Source: Dendrocalamus latiflorus | Lineage: Eukaryota > Streptophyta > Magnoliopsida > Poales > Poaceae | Direction: 5' to 3' | Length of the DNA: 64,000 nucleotides | Assembly: GCA_017311315.1 (NCBI GenBank) | Contig: CM029609.1 | Coordinates: 42,183,166-42,247,165 of the forward strand | Shown: one piece after another, positions 44,281 to 55,169 of the stretch | Layout of the letters: the number at the start of each line of letters is the position of its first letter | Numbering within the stretch: position 1 is the first letter of the stretch | Notes under the pieces: generated by a model | What the model saw: only the letters and a program-made list of their open reading frames with translations | Told to the model about the DNA's origin: nothing | Databases searched by the model: none | Program-made: the position numbers and the translations under genes

Positions 44281-45415
44281 ATGTTGGACCGAAATGGCGA
44301 CAGAGGGGGGGGGGGTGAATGTCGATCTCTAAAAACTTGCCCCCAAAAAGTACTCACTCAAACTTCTCCGATAGCAACCAATGCTATGAAGAAGAAGAGT
44401 TCAAAGTCTCTATTGGAAACAACACTTACAAAGAAAACTCAGAGGAGAAACAATACTGAAAAGCAACCAAAAACAAGAGGCTGCAGCCAAAAGCCCTGCT
44501 GGCCGGTCTGACCACCTAGTCAGGGCCGGTCTGACCGCCTGGCCGGTCTAACCGCCCTGGCGGGGCCGGTCTGACCGCGGTCAGACCGCCCATTGGCTGC
44601 CGGTCAGACCGCCTACAGCCGGCCGGTCTGACCGCTCTTTAAGAACCGGTCTGACCGCTCCCCTGTTTCTGGAACAACCCGAGAGATAAACTGAAAAATT
44701 GAAACTTCGAAAATATTTCCAATCTTCAGAAATCTGTGAAATTGGGGGTTTGCTCCCAATCTTTCCACTCCAGAAAAACACAACAACATCCTAAATAGCA
44801 AGGGAGGTTTGGGAAGTGAGGGAAACCAACTCAAAACCTATAATTTCAGATTTTGGCTACCGTGCGCCTAGTCCGGTCCTCCGTGCCTCGCCACAACTCC
44901 GTCTCGACGTCCTGCAGCCATCACAAACAAGAAACACATCAAATAGCACCGCTCGATACATGAAAGCATAAATAGCATCAGTAAGTCATACTTACGCATA
45001 ATAGAGTCCAAACCTGTCGAATCATCAGAATATGCATCCTAAGCCCTTTGACCAGGTTTGACCAAGTCCAACTGAGCCCGATTGCACCTCGCAACGTCAA
45101 GGTCCGAACCACCCAAATCAAACTCGACTTTCCTAAATCAATGTCAATTACTCATCGCACACATGGGTTCTCAACCACATGGTCCATCAATCTCCCCCTT
45201 GATGAGTATATTGACAAACCTCGAAAAAGCATGAAGTTGAGTTTGAAGAGAAAGTCAAACATGGTCCAAAGGAAGAAAATGATGCTAATGACCATGTCGA
45301 CACAAGGAGCAAAAGAAAGAACAAGTTTTCCTTAAAGCTCCCAAAATGGCTTTTCTCCGCTATTCTCCCCCTTTTGGAAATAAACACATCAGGGATGTAA
45401 AAGAGAGAATATGAC
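44281..45415 (-). mobile_element. Copia (SIRE/Maximus-like) LTR and 3' flank fragment
   Basis: The segment from 44281 (TGTTGGACCGAAATGGCGAC, then a G-run and GGTGAATG) resembles the outer part of SIRE/Maximus LTRs. At its right end TATTCTCCCCCTTTTGG (about 45360) reads on the minus strand as a polypurine tract, AAAGGGGGAGA. Together these suggest a minus-strand copia element whose 3' LTR lies here. It ends abruptly at the truncated CRM-like copy (45427). The pol of a minus-strand copia lies at 59879-61441 and may be its other half. Confidence 0.5.
44499..44663. repeat. GGTCTGACCG palindromic repeat cluster
   Basis: At least six copies of GGTCTGACC or a one-base variant and two of its inverse GGTCAGACC occur in about 165 bp, often as GGCCGGTCTGACCGCC. 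Mixed orientation allows hairpins. The style matches the inverted CGGAAGTACCG repeat in the copia fragment at 13.6 kb. Confidence 0.85.
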
Positions 45416-47704
45416 ATGGTATTGGATGACAAGTGCACCTTTTGCACGGATCGAGTCTCTTTTCTTGGCTATGTTGTGACTCCACAGGGCATTGAGGTTG
45501 ATAGAGCCAAGGTGGAGGCGATATGGAGTTGGCCCACGCCCACGACGGTCTCCCAAGTGCGGAGTTTTCTTGGCCTTGCAGGATTTTATCGCCGCTTTGT
45601 CAAAGAATTTAGCACCATTGCGACACCATTGATTGAATTGACAAAGAAGGGCGTCGTGTTCCATTGGGGGCCATCACAAGAGGAGTCCTTTAATCTTTTG
45701 AAGGACAAGCTTACACACGCACCATTGCTCCAACTTCCGGATTTTGGTAAGACTTTTGAGCTCGAATGTGATGCTAGCGGAATTGGTATTGGTGGTGTTT
45801 TGATGCAAGAAGGCAAACCTGTTGCCTACTTTAGTGAAAAATTGAATGGTCCTGCTCTTAATTATTCCACGTATGATAAAGAATTGTATGCTCTTGTTCG
45901 TTCTTTAGAGACGTGGCAACACTATTTATGGTCTAAAGAATTTATCATTCATTCCGATCATGAATCACTTAAGCATATTCATAGTCAAACCAATTTGAAT
46001 CGTAGACATGCTAAGTGGGTTGAATTTATTGAATCTTTTCCTTATGTCATTAAACACAAGAAAGGGAAGGATAATGTGATTGCTGATGCTTTGTCTCGAC
46101 GCTATACCATGTTGTCTCAACTTGATTGTCGCATTTTTGGTCTTGAAACTATTAAAGGACAATATGCTTTTGATGCTGATTTTAAGGATGTGTTGTTGCA
46201 TTGTAAAGATAGACAAGCATGGAATAAATTCATGATCAATGATGGGTATTTGTTTAGAGCTAACCGCCTATGCATTCCAGTTGGATCCGTTCGTCTTTTG
46301 TTGTTGCAGGAGGCGCATGGAGGCGGTTTGATGGGACATTTTGGTGCTAAGAAGACAGAGGATGTTCTGGCCACACACTTCTTTTGGCCAAAGATGAGGC
46401 GAGATGTTGAGCGGTTTGTTGCTCGCTGCACTACATGTCAAAAAGCTAAGTCTCGCTTGAATCCACATGGTTTATATATGCCTCTTCCTGTTTCTTCTAT
46501 TCCGTGGGCAGATATTTCTATGGACTTTGTTTTAGGATTGCCCATGACTAAGAGGGGGAGGGATAGCATTTTTGTTGTTGTGGATCGCTTTTCTAAGATG
46601 GCTCACTTTATACCATGTCATAAAACCGATGATGCCGTTCATATTGCTGACCTCTTTTTCAAAGAGATAGTTCGTTTGCATGGTATGCCTTCTACTATTG
46701 TTTCAGATCGTGATGTCAAGTTCTTGAGTCACTTTTGGCGTACTCTATGGAACAAGTTGGGTACAAAGTTGCTGTTCTCTACAACATGTCACCCACAAAC
46801 TGATGGTCAAACTGAGGTGGTGAACCGCACATTGTCTACCATGTTGAGAGCTATTTTGAAGAACAATTTGAAGTTGTGGGAAGAGTGTTTGCTGCATGTT
46901 GAGTTCGCATATAATCGAGCGGAATACTCCACCACTAAGGTAAGTCCTTTTCAAGTAGTGTATGGATTCAATCCCCGTGCCCCTATTGATATTTTACCTT
47001 TGCCTACTAGTGAGAGAGTTCATAATGATGCTAAGGAGCGTGCTGATTTTATTGTCAAAATGCATGAGACTACTAAGGCAAACATTGAAAAGATGAATGC
47101 AAAATATAGGATTGCTGGTAGTAAAGGTCGAAAGGAAGTTAAACTTGAACCGGGTGATTTTGTTTGGTTGCACTTGAGAAAGGATCGATTTCCTGAGTTA
47201 AGAAAATCAAAATTGATGCCTAGAGCTGCTGGTCCTTTTAAGATAATTGAGAAGATAAATGATAATGCATATAAACTTGAGTTGCCTCCCGAGTTTGGGG
47301 TTAGTCCCACCTTTAACATTTCAGATTTGAAGCCATACTTGGGAGAAGAAGATGAGGCTGAGTTGAGGACAACTCCGCTTCAAGAGGGGGAGGATGATGA
47401 GGACATCACTTCTTCGGATACATACAACACTCCTCCACTTGACATTCAAGGACCAATCACTAGAGCTCGCGCCCGACAATTGAATTTACAGTTGAGCTCG
47501 TTCCTAAGTACTTTCTTTTGTTCATTTGAGAATAGATTGCTACCTAATGATTTAATTATGATTAGGAACCATGGAGAGGACCTGGAAATACTTGGAGAAG
47601 GGCTACAAGGCGCACAAGTCCAGCAAGGGCGGTCGAATCATGTTGGAGGCCCAACTCAAACCGACTTCGAATCCAATTCGGAGTCCAGGACCAGACCGCA
47701 CTAA
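45416..47704 (+). pseudogene. 5'-truncated gypsy pol (RT end, RNase H, integrase)
   Basis: This 762-residue open frame lacks gag, protease and the RT catalytic half. It begins with foreign residues and joins the CRM-like pol sequence at 45427, just after the RT active site. From there to 48315 it matches 52281-55169, offset 6,854 bp. I noticed only four differences (46807/53661 T-C, 46925/53779 T-C giving Tyr/His, 46965/53819 G-T giving Gly/Val, 48256/55110 A-C in the LTR). RNase H (ECDASGIGIGGVL) and integrase are intact, but there is no start context of its own. Its 3' end overlaps the LTR. Confidence 0.9.
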
Positions 47705-48315
47705 AACGGACGCCCAGATCGCATCCGGACTCCGTTTTGTACGTTCCACATATGTATGGAAAGCTGAGAAGACCACCGTTCCAATGGATTTGGTCCCATG
47801 TCAAAATTACTTCTGAGTCAACGGGAATCGTTGAAACAAGTGGGCGTTCAGAATCTGTCAGGGTGCTGCGCCACCGTCTTTTGGGCCGATCGGCTTTGTA
47901 TCGTGTTGGAGCCCATTAGGGGCGCGTCCAGGGGTTTTGCACGCCCCTAACTCCTCTATATCCAGCCGCCACCCCCACCATTAGGGTTTGGGGGTTTTGC
48001 TTAGATTGATTTGTCTTTGAACAATTCGCCGTTCATCGGTTTGTGAGACCCCAACGTTCGAGTGCTAAATCTATCCATCTGCAATTCAGTTGTGTTCTTC
48101 CTTGTTCTTGCTTGTGTTCTTCGATTCGCAGGCGAGGATTAGCCTTCTTGGCGAGGTCAACCGGGCTGCGCACGGTTGATAACCTGAGGAGACGTGGTGC
48201 TGCGATTGCGGGGTTCGGAACGTGTCGTTCGGAAGCCGGATCGATTTGTGTCGCGACTCCACCAAATCGAATTTACCCAGAAACCTGTTGGAAGATCGGG
48301 ACCCCGTCCCCATCA
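47395..48315 (+). repeat. 5' LTR of CRM-like element (shared with truncated copy)
   Basis: Runs from TGATGAGGACATC to CCCCATCA (921 bp). It is both the 3' LTR of the truncated upstream copy and the 5' LTR of the full element. A TATA-like CTATATCC lies at about 47956, followed by the presumed transcript start. Confidence 0.85.
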
Positions 48316-48317
48316 AG

Positions 48318-48330
48318 TGGTAATCAGAGC
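48318..48330 (+). other. Primer binding site of CRM-like element
   Basis: TGGTAATCAGAGC lies two bases after the LTR. It equals the initiator-Met tRNA primer site TGGTATCAGAGC with one extra A, so priming may use a bulged base or a different tRNA. Confidence 0.7.
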
Positions 48331-49637
48331 TTCAGGTGTTCCTTCAGGTTCGCGTTACCCTCCTTTGTTGTTTTCGGTTTCGTCCTAGAGTCCATGAAAA
48401 AGCCCTACAAAAAAAATTGTAGTCATAGGTTGTTTCCTGTCCTAGATCTCGTTTAGCCTTTGCACAATTTGATTCCAGAGTCCGTAGTGTTGAGTTTGTG
48501 TCCTTAGTCGAGTTGTGTTGCTGGTTTAGATCGTGTTTTGTTTCGGGTTGTCTTGCTTCCGCTACATCTCTTTCATACAAACCCTAGCCGTCATCCATCG
48601 CGTTTTCCACCCTCTGTTTTTGTTTTCCCGCCCATATCCCACCCTCTGTTTGAGTCATCCTTCACGTCTCGTGATCACACACCACCATCCCCCACCATTC
48701 CCCGAGCTTCCGCCACCAATTTCCACCAATTCCCTCCACCCGATTTCGTTTCGGCCTCCACAGAAACCATAACTCGGAGTCCCATCTTCAAACGGCCATA
48801 ACTTTTGCATACGGACTCGAAATCAGGAGATTTTTTTTTGAAATTGGGTGAAATTAAATTTTGCATCCGAAACCGACTAGACGTCGTCGGGTTTCGGCGA
48901 ATTTATTTTGCCCAAATTCGGCCTGGAAAGTGCAGTACTCGAGCTCCGAAATTGATTCACCGAATTTCCTGCACATTCATTATTTTCTGTAGGCCACACC
49001 TTACATTGGATTGAGGTGAAACTTTGTGTGGTTCCTATTTCTGTGCTCTGCTTTGTGAAAAAATAACAGAAAAAAGAAACAAAAAAGAAAAATTTCGGCA
49101 CATGGTTTTGCCTGAGAGCAAAGGCACCTGAGTTCCGTGCCTAAAAGAAAAAAAGAAAAAAAAAGAAAAAAAGAAAGAGCACAGTTTTAGGTGACAGAAA
49201 TTCTTTTGTTTTGTGCTTATGCTGCATTAAGTCTCTCAGTGCCTGGCCATCTTTGTTGCTGTCTTTGCCTTACTATTCTGATCTTGACTCCTTGTTCATC
49301 ATATCCTAACACTGATATAGGACACATTTAGGCCAGCAACTAGGACCAGTGCTTTGGACAATTATTCAGCATTACTATCTGTTATTGATTTGTGTTCCAC
49401 TGACATATTTGGCCTTCCAAGCTCCATATATCTACTTCTGGATAGCACAGTTTTGACCCTTGCAATCGTACCCACACTCGTCATGGTTTCACGAACCAGC
49501 CACCGGTTGTACCACCTGCTACTTTGGTAAGAACACTTGTAAGAGCTTGGTAAGACACTTCCTTTGCGAGATCCCACTGCCCTTCATTTGTAGTTGATAG
49601 GGATAATCCTTTTGTTTTCCCTGTGTTTCCACTAACC
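48331..49637 (+). other. Long 5' leader of CRM-like element
   Basis: About 1.3 kb without a long conserved frame separates the primer binding site from gag. It contains A/G-rich runs (49070-49180) and several short upstream ATGs. Packaging signals would be expected here but cannot be identified. Confidence 0.6.
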
Positions 49638-50438
49638 ATGGCAGGAGACGAAGGGGGCGAGACACCGGTCGATTTCAACGAGTGTGTTAGTCGCGGCCAG
49701 CTACAAACTGCGCTCAACAAACAAAATGCTTCACTCGGCGCGAGAATGGACACCATCGTCGCCGCCATTGCCAAGTTGAACACCACGGAAGGCATTGAGC
49801 GGGTGGAGCGGCGGTTGGCTGACCTCACTGGTCGGATGGACACATTGGAGGCACGCCTGCCACCTGTCAATGATGGTCATCGTCGTGATGATGACATAGT
49901 GTATGATGCGGATGGCAACATTGATCAGCGGGCGACACAAGATGCACGACTACGTCGGCGTCTTCAGCAAAACCGACATGGTATGGGAGGTAATAACCAG
50001 AACCGTCATGGTAACGACGACCCTATTGCTAAAGTCAAGTTTACCATTCCATCTTTTGCTGGTCTTTACGATGCTGATATATATCTTGATTGGGAGATGA
50101 CGGTAGAGCAGAAATTTAATTCTCACTTGGTTCCTGAACAACATAGAGTTAGACAAGCTACTAGTGAGTTTAAGGACTTTGCTATTATCTGGTGGAATGA
50201 ACTAAGTAACATGCGCTTACAACCTGATACATGGGAGCGGTTAAAAGAAGATATGCGTAATCGTTTTGTTCCTCCCACATATAAACTTGATTTGAGAAAA
50301 AAATTGCAGCGCTTAGAACAAGGTGATCGTTCTGTTCAGGACTATTATGCTGAGCTTCAAAAGGGTATGATGCGTTGTGGGGTTGTTGAGGACACAGATG
50401 ATACGATTTGTCGTTTCTACGGGGGGGTTACAGCGTGA
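49638..50438 (+). pseudogene. Gypsy gag, frameshifted at a 7-G run
   Basis: The start is the ATG in ACCATGG. The 266-residue frame shows a coiled-coil-like N-terminal region (heptads around MDTIVAAIAKL and RRLADLTGRMDTLEARL), then the retrotransposon Gag domain (KVKFTIPSFAGLYDADIYLD, then WWNELSNMR, RFVPPTYK and LEQGDRSVQDYY). It ends at a TGA 12 bases after the run of seven G at 50421-50427. The downstream frame continues the Gag family pattern without a gap, which indicates one inserted G. Alternatives are a programmed shift or a base-calling error in the homopolymer. Confidence 0.85.
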
Positions 50439-53400
50439 AATTCAGGACATTGTTGATTATAAAGAATTTACTACTGTCAACCAGTTGTTCCAGCTTGCTA
50501 TGCTTGCAGAAAAAGAATTGCAGGGACGCAAGGAATCAGCGAAGGCACGCACTGAACGACCCTTCTACACGCCGCGAACGACTACATCGGTGGGACTGCC
50601 CAAGTCTTCTTCGAGTTTTCGTTCTCCTCCACCACCTGTGAACAAGATTGCAGCAGCGCCACCGAAGCCACCTTCAAAAAATTCTTTACAGGTTCCAGCC
50701 AAGAGTAGTTCTTCTTCCGTGGCTTCAACGGGCCGCTCCTCCGACATTCAGTGCCATCGCTGCCATGGGCTTGGTCATGTGCAGAAGAATTGCCCTAGCC
50801 AACGGGCATACATCGCCACAGAAGATGGAGGCTACATCAGCACTTCGGATGTCGAGGAGGATGATGATGTTGCTGCTGCCTCGGACGACAATGGCGGTGG
50901 TGATGACGACTTGGTCCTTGGTGGGGCGTCCACAGCGACGCTACGGAGCATCATTGTGCAGCGAGTCCTCAGCACACAGGTACAACAACCCGATAAGCTT
51001 CAACGCCATAATTTGTTTCAGACTTTCTTCGCAATCAAGAACCGGCGTGCACGTGTCATCATTGATGGAGGAAGCTGCAACAACTTGGTGAGTTCTGATT
51101 TGGTCAAGAAGCTTGGCTTGACCACGCGACCGCATCCCCATCCATATCATATTCAGTGGTTAAATGATTCTGGAAAAGCTAAGGTAACACAAACATGCCG
51201 AGTCCATTTTTCCATTGGTGGGTATGTTGATCATGTTGATTGTGATGTGGTTCCCATGCAAGCATGCTCTCTTTTATTGGGTCGACCTTGGGAATTTGAT
51301 AATGATGCTTTACACCATGGTAGTAGTAACAAATACACTTTTATGCATAAGGGAAAGAAAGTTACTTTACTGCCTTTGACCCCAGCCGAGATTATAGAGG
51401 CCGATAGGGAGAGAGTTGCTGCTGCTAATGATACAAAGGAACATGATAAATCTGAAAAACAGCAAGTAATCCCTTTGAAAAATTCTGTTATGCTTGCCAC
51501 AAAATCAGACCTTGCTGAAATTGATGATGTTCATGATACATGCTATGCTTTTGTGTGCAAAGATGCCTTATTTTCTCTTGATAATATGCCTTGCACTTTG
51601 CCTGCTCCTGTCACTAACCTTTTGCAGGAGTTTAGAGATGTTTTCCCTGATGAGATACCTCCAGGACTTCCACCCATTCGAGGGATTGAGCACCAGATTG
51701 ATTTGATCCCTGGAGCGAGTTTGCCAAACCGTGCGCCGTACAGGACCAATCCTGAAGAGACTAAGGAGATTCAGCGACAAGTCCAAGACCTTTTGGACCG
51801 TGGGTACGTACGTGAGAGCCTTAGTCCTTGTGCTGTTCCTGTTCTTTTGGTTCCCAAAAAAGATGGTTCTTGGCGTATGTGTGTAGATTGTAGAGCCATT
51901 AACAACATTACTATAAGGTATCGTCATCCTATTCCTAGGCTAGACGACATGCTTGATGAGTTGTGTGGTGCTATAATTTTCACAAAGATTGACTTGCGTA
52001 GTGGATACCACCAAATAAGAATGAAACTTGGCGATGAATGGAAAACTGCTTTTAAAACTAAGTTCGGCTTGTATGAGTGGTTAGTCATGCCTTTTGGGTT
52101 AACTAATGCACCTAGCACTTTCATGAGATTAATGAACGAGGTTTTACGTCCTTTCATTGGCAAATTTGTGGTCGTTTACTTTGATGATATCTTGATTTAT
52201 AGCAAGTCCATGGATGAACATTTGAATCACTTACGTGCTGTTTTTAATGCTTTGAGAGATGCACGTTTGTTTGGTAACCTTGACAAGTGCACCTTTTGCA
52301 CGGATCGAGTCTCTTTTCTTGGCTATGTTGTGACTCCACAGGGCATTGAGGTTGATAGAGCCAAGGTGGAGGCGATATGGAGTTGGCCCACGCCCACGAC
52401 GGTCTCCCAAGTGCGGAGTTTTCTTGGCCTTGCAGGATTTTATCGCCGCTTTGTCAAAGAATTTAGCACCATTGCGACACCATTGATTGAATTGACAAAG
52501 AAGGGCGTCGTGTTCCATTGGGGGCCATCACAAGAGGAGTCCTTTAATCTTTTGAAGGACAAGCTTACACACGCACCATTGCTCCAACTTCCGGATTTTG
52601 GTAAGACTTTTGAGCTCGAATGTGATGCTAGCGGAATTGGTATTGGTGGTGTTTTGATGCAAGAAGGCAAACCTGTTGCCTACTTTAGTGAAAAATTGAA
52701 TGGTCCTGCTCTTAATTATTCCACGTATGATAAAGAATTGTATGCTCTTGTTCGTTCTTTAGAGACGTGGCAACACTATTTATGGTCTAAAGAATTTATC
52801 ATTCATTCCGATCATGAATCACTTAAGCATATTCATAGTCAAACCAATTTGAATCGTAGACATGCTAAGTGGGTTGAATTTATTGAATCTTTTCCTTATG
52901 TCATTAAACACAAGAAAGGGAAGGATAATGTGATTGCTGATGCTTTGTCTCGACGCTATACCATGTTGTCTCAACTTGATTGTCGCATTTTTGGTCTTGA
53001 AACTATTAAAGGACAATATGCTTTTGATGCTGATTTTAAGGATGTGTTGTTGCATTGTAAAGATAGACAAGCATGGAATAAATTCATGATCAATGATGGG
53101 TATTTGTTTAGAGCTAACCGCCTATGCATTCCAGTTGGATCCGTTCGTCTTTTGTTGTTGCAGGAGGCGCATGGAGGCGGTTTGATGGGACATTTTGGTG
53201 CTAAGAAGACAGAGGATGTTCTGGCCACACACTTCTTTTGGCCAAAGATGAGGCGAGATGTTGAGCGGTTTGTTGCTCGCTGCACTACATGTCAAAAAGC
53301 TAAGTCTCGCTTGAATCCACATGGTTTATATATGCCTCTTCCTGTTTCTTCTATTCCGTGGGCAGATATTTCTATGGACTTTGTTTTAGGATTGCCCATG

Positions 53401-54558
53401 ACTAAGAGGGGGAGGGATAGCATTTTTGTTGTTGTGGATCGCTTTTCTAAGATGGCTCACTTTATACCATGTCATAAAACCGATGATGCCGTTCATATTG
53501 CTGACCTCTTTTTCAAAGAGATAGTTCGTTTGCATGGTATGCCTTCTACTATTGTTTCAGATCGTGATGTCAAGTTCTTGAGTCACTTTTGGCGTACTCT
53601 ATGGAACAAGTTGGGTACAAAGTTGCTGTTCTCTACAACATGTCACCCACAAACTGATGGCCAAACTGAGGTGGTGAACCGCACATTGTCTACCATGTTG
53701 AGAGCTATTTTGAAGAACAATTTGAAGTTGTGGGAAGAGTGTTTGCTGCATGTTGAGTTCGCATATAATCGAGCGGAACACTCCACCACTAAGGTAAGTC
53801 CTTTTCAAGTAGTGTATGTATTCAATCCCCGTGCCCCTATTGATATTTTACCTTTGCCTACTAGTGAGAGAGTTCATAATGATGCTAAGGAGCGTGCTGA
53901 TTTTATTGTCAAAATGCATGAGACTACTAAGGCAAACATTGAAAAGATGAATGCAAAATATAGGATTGCTGGTAGTAAAGGTCGAAAGGAAGTTAAACTT
54001 GAACCGGGTGATTTTGTTTGGTTGCACTTGAGAAAGGATCGATTTCCTGAGTTAAGAAAATCAAAATTGATGCCTAGAGCTGCTGGTCCTTTTAAGATAA
54101 TTGAGAAGATAAATGATAATGCATATAAACTTGAGTTGCCTCCCGAGTTTGGGGTTAGTCCCACCTTTAACATTTCAGATTTGAAGCCATACTTGGGAGA
54201 AGAAGATGAGGCTGAGTTGAGGACAACTCCGCTTCAAGAGGGGGAGGATGATGAGGACATCACTTCTTCGGATACATACAACACTCCTCCACTTGACATT
54301 CAAGGACCAATCACTAGAGCTCGCGCCCGACAATTGAATTTACAGTTGAGCTCGTTCCTAAGTACTTTCTTTTGTTCATTTGAGAATAGATTGCTACCTA
54401 ATGATTTAATTATGATTAGGAACCATGGAGAGGACCTGGAAATACTTGGAGAAGGGCTACAAGGCGCACAAGTCCAGCAAGGGCGGTCGAATCATGTTGG
54501 AGGCCCAACTCAAACCGACTTCGAATCCAATTCGGAGTCCAGGACCAGACCGCACTAA
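50428..54558 (+). CDS. Gypsy Gag end plus Pol polyprotein (PR-RT-RH-IN)
   Basis: This frame is open from 50377 to 54558; the element-relevant part begins after the 7-G run. Counting residues from 50377: CCHC knuckle 126-139 (CHRCHGLGHVQKNC), protease with Asp230 (IIDGGSCNN), RT with YFDD at 601-604, RNase H Asp750 in ECDASG, integrase zinc region ending CTTCQKAK (about 969), and catalytic Asp1001, Asp1062 and Glu1098 with the exact D-35-E spacing. The C-terminal tail (GPITRARARQ and beyond) extends into the 3' LTR. All key residues are present, so the enzymes could be active if the frame were reached. Expression needs the upstream gag frame, which is shifted. Confidence 0.92.
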   Translation, partial: LQREIQDIVDYKEFTTVNQLFQLAMLAEKELQGRKESAKARTERPFYTPRTTTSVGLPKSSSSFRSPPPPVNKIAAAPPKPPSKNSLQVPAKSSSSSVASTGRSSDIQCHRCHGLGHVQKNCPSQRAYIATEDGGYISTSDVEEDDDVAAASDDNGGGDDDLVLGGASTATLRSIIVQRVLSTQVQQPDKLQRHNLFQTFFAIKNRRARVIIDGGSCNNLVSSDLVKKLGLTTRPHPHPYHIQWLNDSGKAKVTQTCRVHFSIGGYVDHVDCDVVPMQACSLLLGRPWEFDNDALHHGSSNKYTFMHKGKKVTLLPLTPAEIIEADRERVAAANDTKEHDKSEKQQVIPLKNSVMLATKSDLAEIDDVHDTCYAFVCKDALFSLDNMPCTLPAPVTNLLQEFRDVFPDEIPPGLPPIRGIEHQIDLIPGASLPNRAPYRTNPEETKEIQRQVQDLLDRGYVRESLSPCAVPVLLVPKKDGSWRMCVDCRAINNITIRYRHPIPRLDDMLDELCGAIIFTKIDLRSGYHQIRMKLGDEWKTAFKTKFGLYEWLVMPFGLTNAPSTFMRLMNEVLRPFIGKFVVVYFDDILIYSKSMDEHLNHLRAVFNALRDARLFGNLDKCTFCTDRVSFLGYVVTPQGIEVDRAKVEAIWSWPTPTTVSQVRSFLGLAGFYRRFVKEFSTIATPLIELTKKGVVFHWGPSQEESFNLLKDKLTHAPLLQLPDFGKTFELECDASGIGIGGVLMQEGKPVAYFSEKLNGPALNYSTYDKELYALVRSLETWQHYLWSKEFIIHSDHESLKHIHSQTNLNRRHAKWVEFIESFPYVIKHKKGKDNVIADALSRRYTMLSQLDCRIFGLETIKGQYAFDADFKDVLLHCKDRQAWNKFMINDGYLFRANRLCIPVGSVRLLLLQEAHGGGLMGHFGAKKTEDVLATHFFWPKMRRDVERFVARCTTCQKAKSRLNPHGLYMPLPVSSIPWADISMDFVLGLPMTKRGRDSIFVVVDRFSKMAHFIPCHKTDDAVHIADLFFKEIVRLHGMPSTIVSDRDVKFLSHFWRTLWNKLGTKLLFSTTCHPQTDGQTEVVNRTLSTMLRAILKNNLKLWEECLLHVEFAYNRAEHSTTKVSPFQVVYVFNPRAPIDILPLPTSERVHNDAKERADFIVKMHETTKANIEKMNAKYRIAGSKGRKEVKLEPGDFVWLHLRKDRFPELRKSKLMPRAAGPFKIIEKINDNAYKLELPPEFGVSPTFNISDLKPYLGEEDEAELRTTPLQEGEDDEDITSSDTYNTPPLDIQGPITRARARQLNLQLSSFLSTFFCSFENRLLPNDLIMIRNHGEDLEILGEGLQGAQVQQGRSNHVGGPTQTDFESNSESRTRPH
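54236..54248 (+). other. Polypurine tract of CRM-like element
   Basis: AAGAGGGGGAGGA directly precedes the TGATGAGG start of the 3' LTR. The same tract occurs at 47382-47394 in the truncated copy. It lies inside the pol coding sequence. Confidence 0.85.
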
Positions 54559-55169
54559 AACGGACGCCCAGATCGCATCCGGACTCCGTTTTGTACGTTC
54601 CACATATGTATGGAAAGCTGAGAAGACCACCGTTCCAATGGATTTGGTCCCATGTCAAAATTACTTCTGAGTCAACGGGAATCGTTGAAACAAGTGGGCG
54701 TTCAGAATCTGTCAGGGTGCTGCGCCACCGTCTTTTGGGCCGATCGGCTTTGTATCGTGTTGGAGCCCATTAGGGGCGCGTCCAGGGGTTTTGCACGCCC
54801 CTAACTCCTCTATATCCAGCCGCCACCCCCACCATTAGGGTTTGGGGGTTTTGCTTAGATTGATTTGTCTTTGAACAATTCGCCGTTCATCGGTTTGTGA
54901 GACCCCAACGTTCGAGTGCTAAATCTATCCATCTGCAATTCAGTTGTGTTCTTCCTTGTTCTTGCTTGTGTTCTTCGATTCGCAGGCGAGGATTAGCCTT
55001 CTTGGCGAGGTCAACCGGGCTGCGCACGGTTGATAACCTGAGGAGACGTGGTGCTGCGATTGCGGGGTTCGGAACGTGTCGTTCGGAAGCCGGATCGATT
55101 TGTGTCGCGCCTCCACCAAATCGAATTTACCCAGAAACCTGTTGGAAGATCGGGACCCCGTCCCCATCA
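54249..55169 (+). repeat. 3' LTR of CRM-like element
   Basis: 921 bp, matching 47395-48315 with one noticed difference. It is followed directly by CATGT; the matching left flank is lost because the upstream side is the truncated copy. Confidence 0.88.

Larger units (their letters stand above)
47395..55169 (+). mobile_element. Young full-length Ty3/gypsy element, CRM-like (7,775 bp)
   Basis: LTRs of 921 bp (47395-48315 and 54249-55169) flank a leader, gag, and pol in the order protease, RT, RNase H, integrase. Pol runs about 103 codons into the 3' LTR, and the LTR begins TGATGAGGACATC after a polypurine tract. Both traits are hallmarks of the CRM (centromeric retrotransposon) clade. Only one LTR difference was noticed (48256/55110). 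No chromodomain motif is evident. Whether the C-terminal CR motif for centromere targeting is present cannot be judged by eye. The left LTR is preceded by a second, truncated copy rather than by host DNA. Confidence 0.85.

Noticed and set aside
47571..48456. Open frames within the LTRs of the CRM-like element (repeated at 54425-55178)
   Set aside because: They occur identically in both LTRs, are short and carry no domain.
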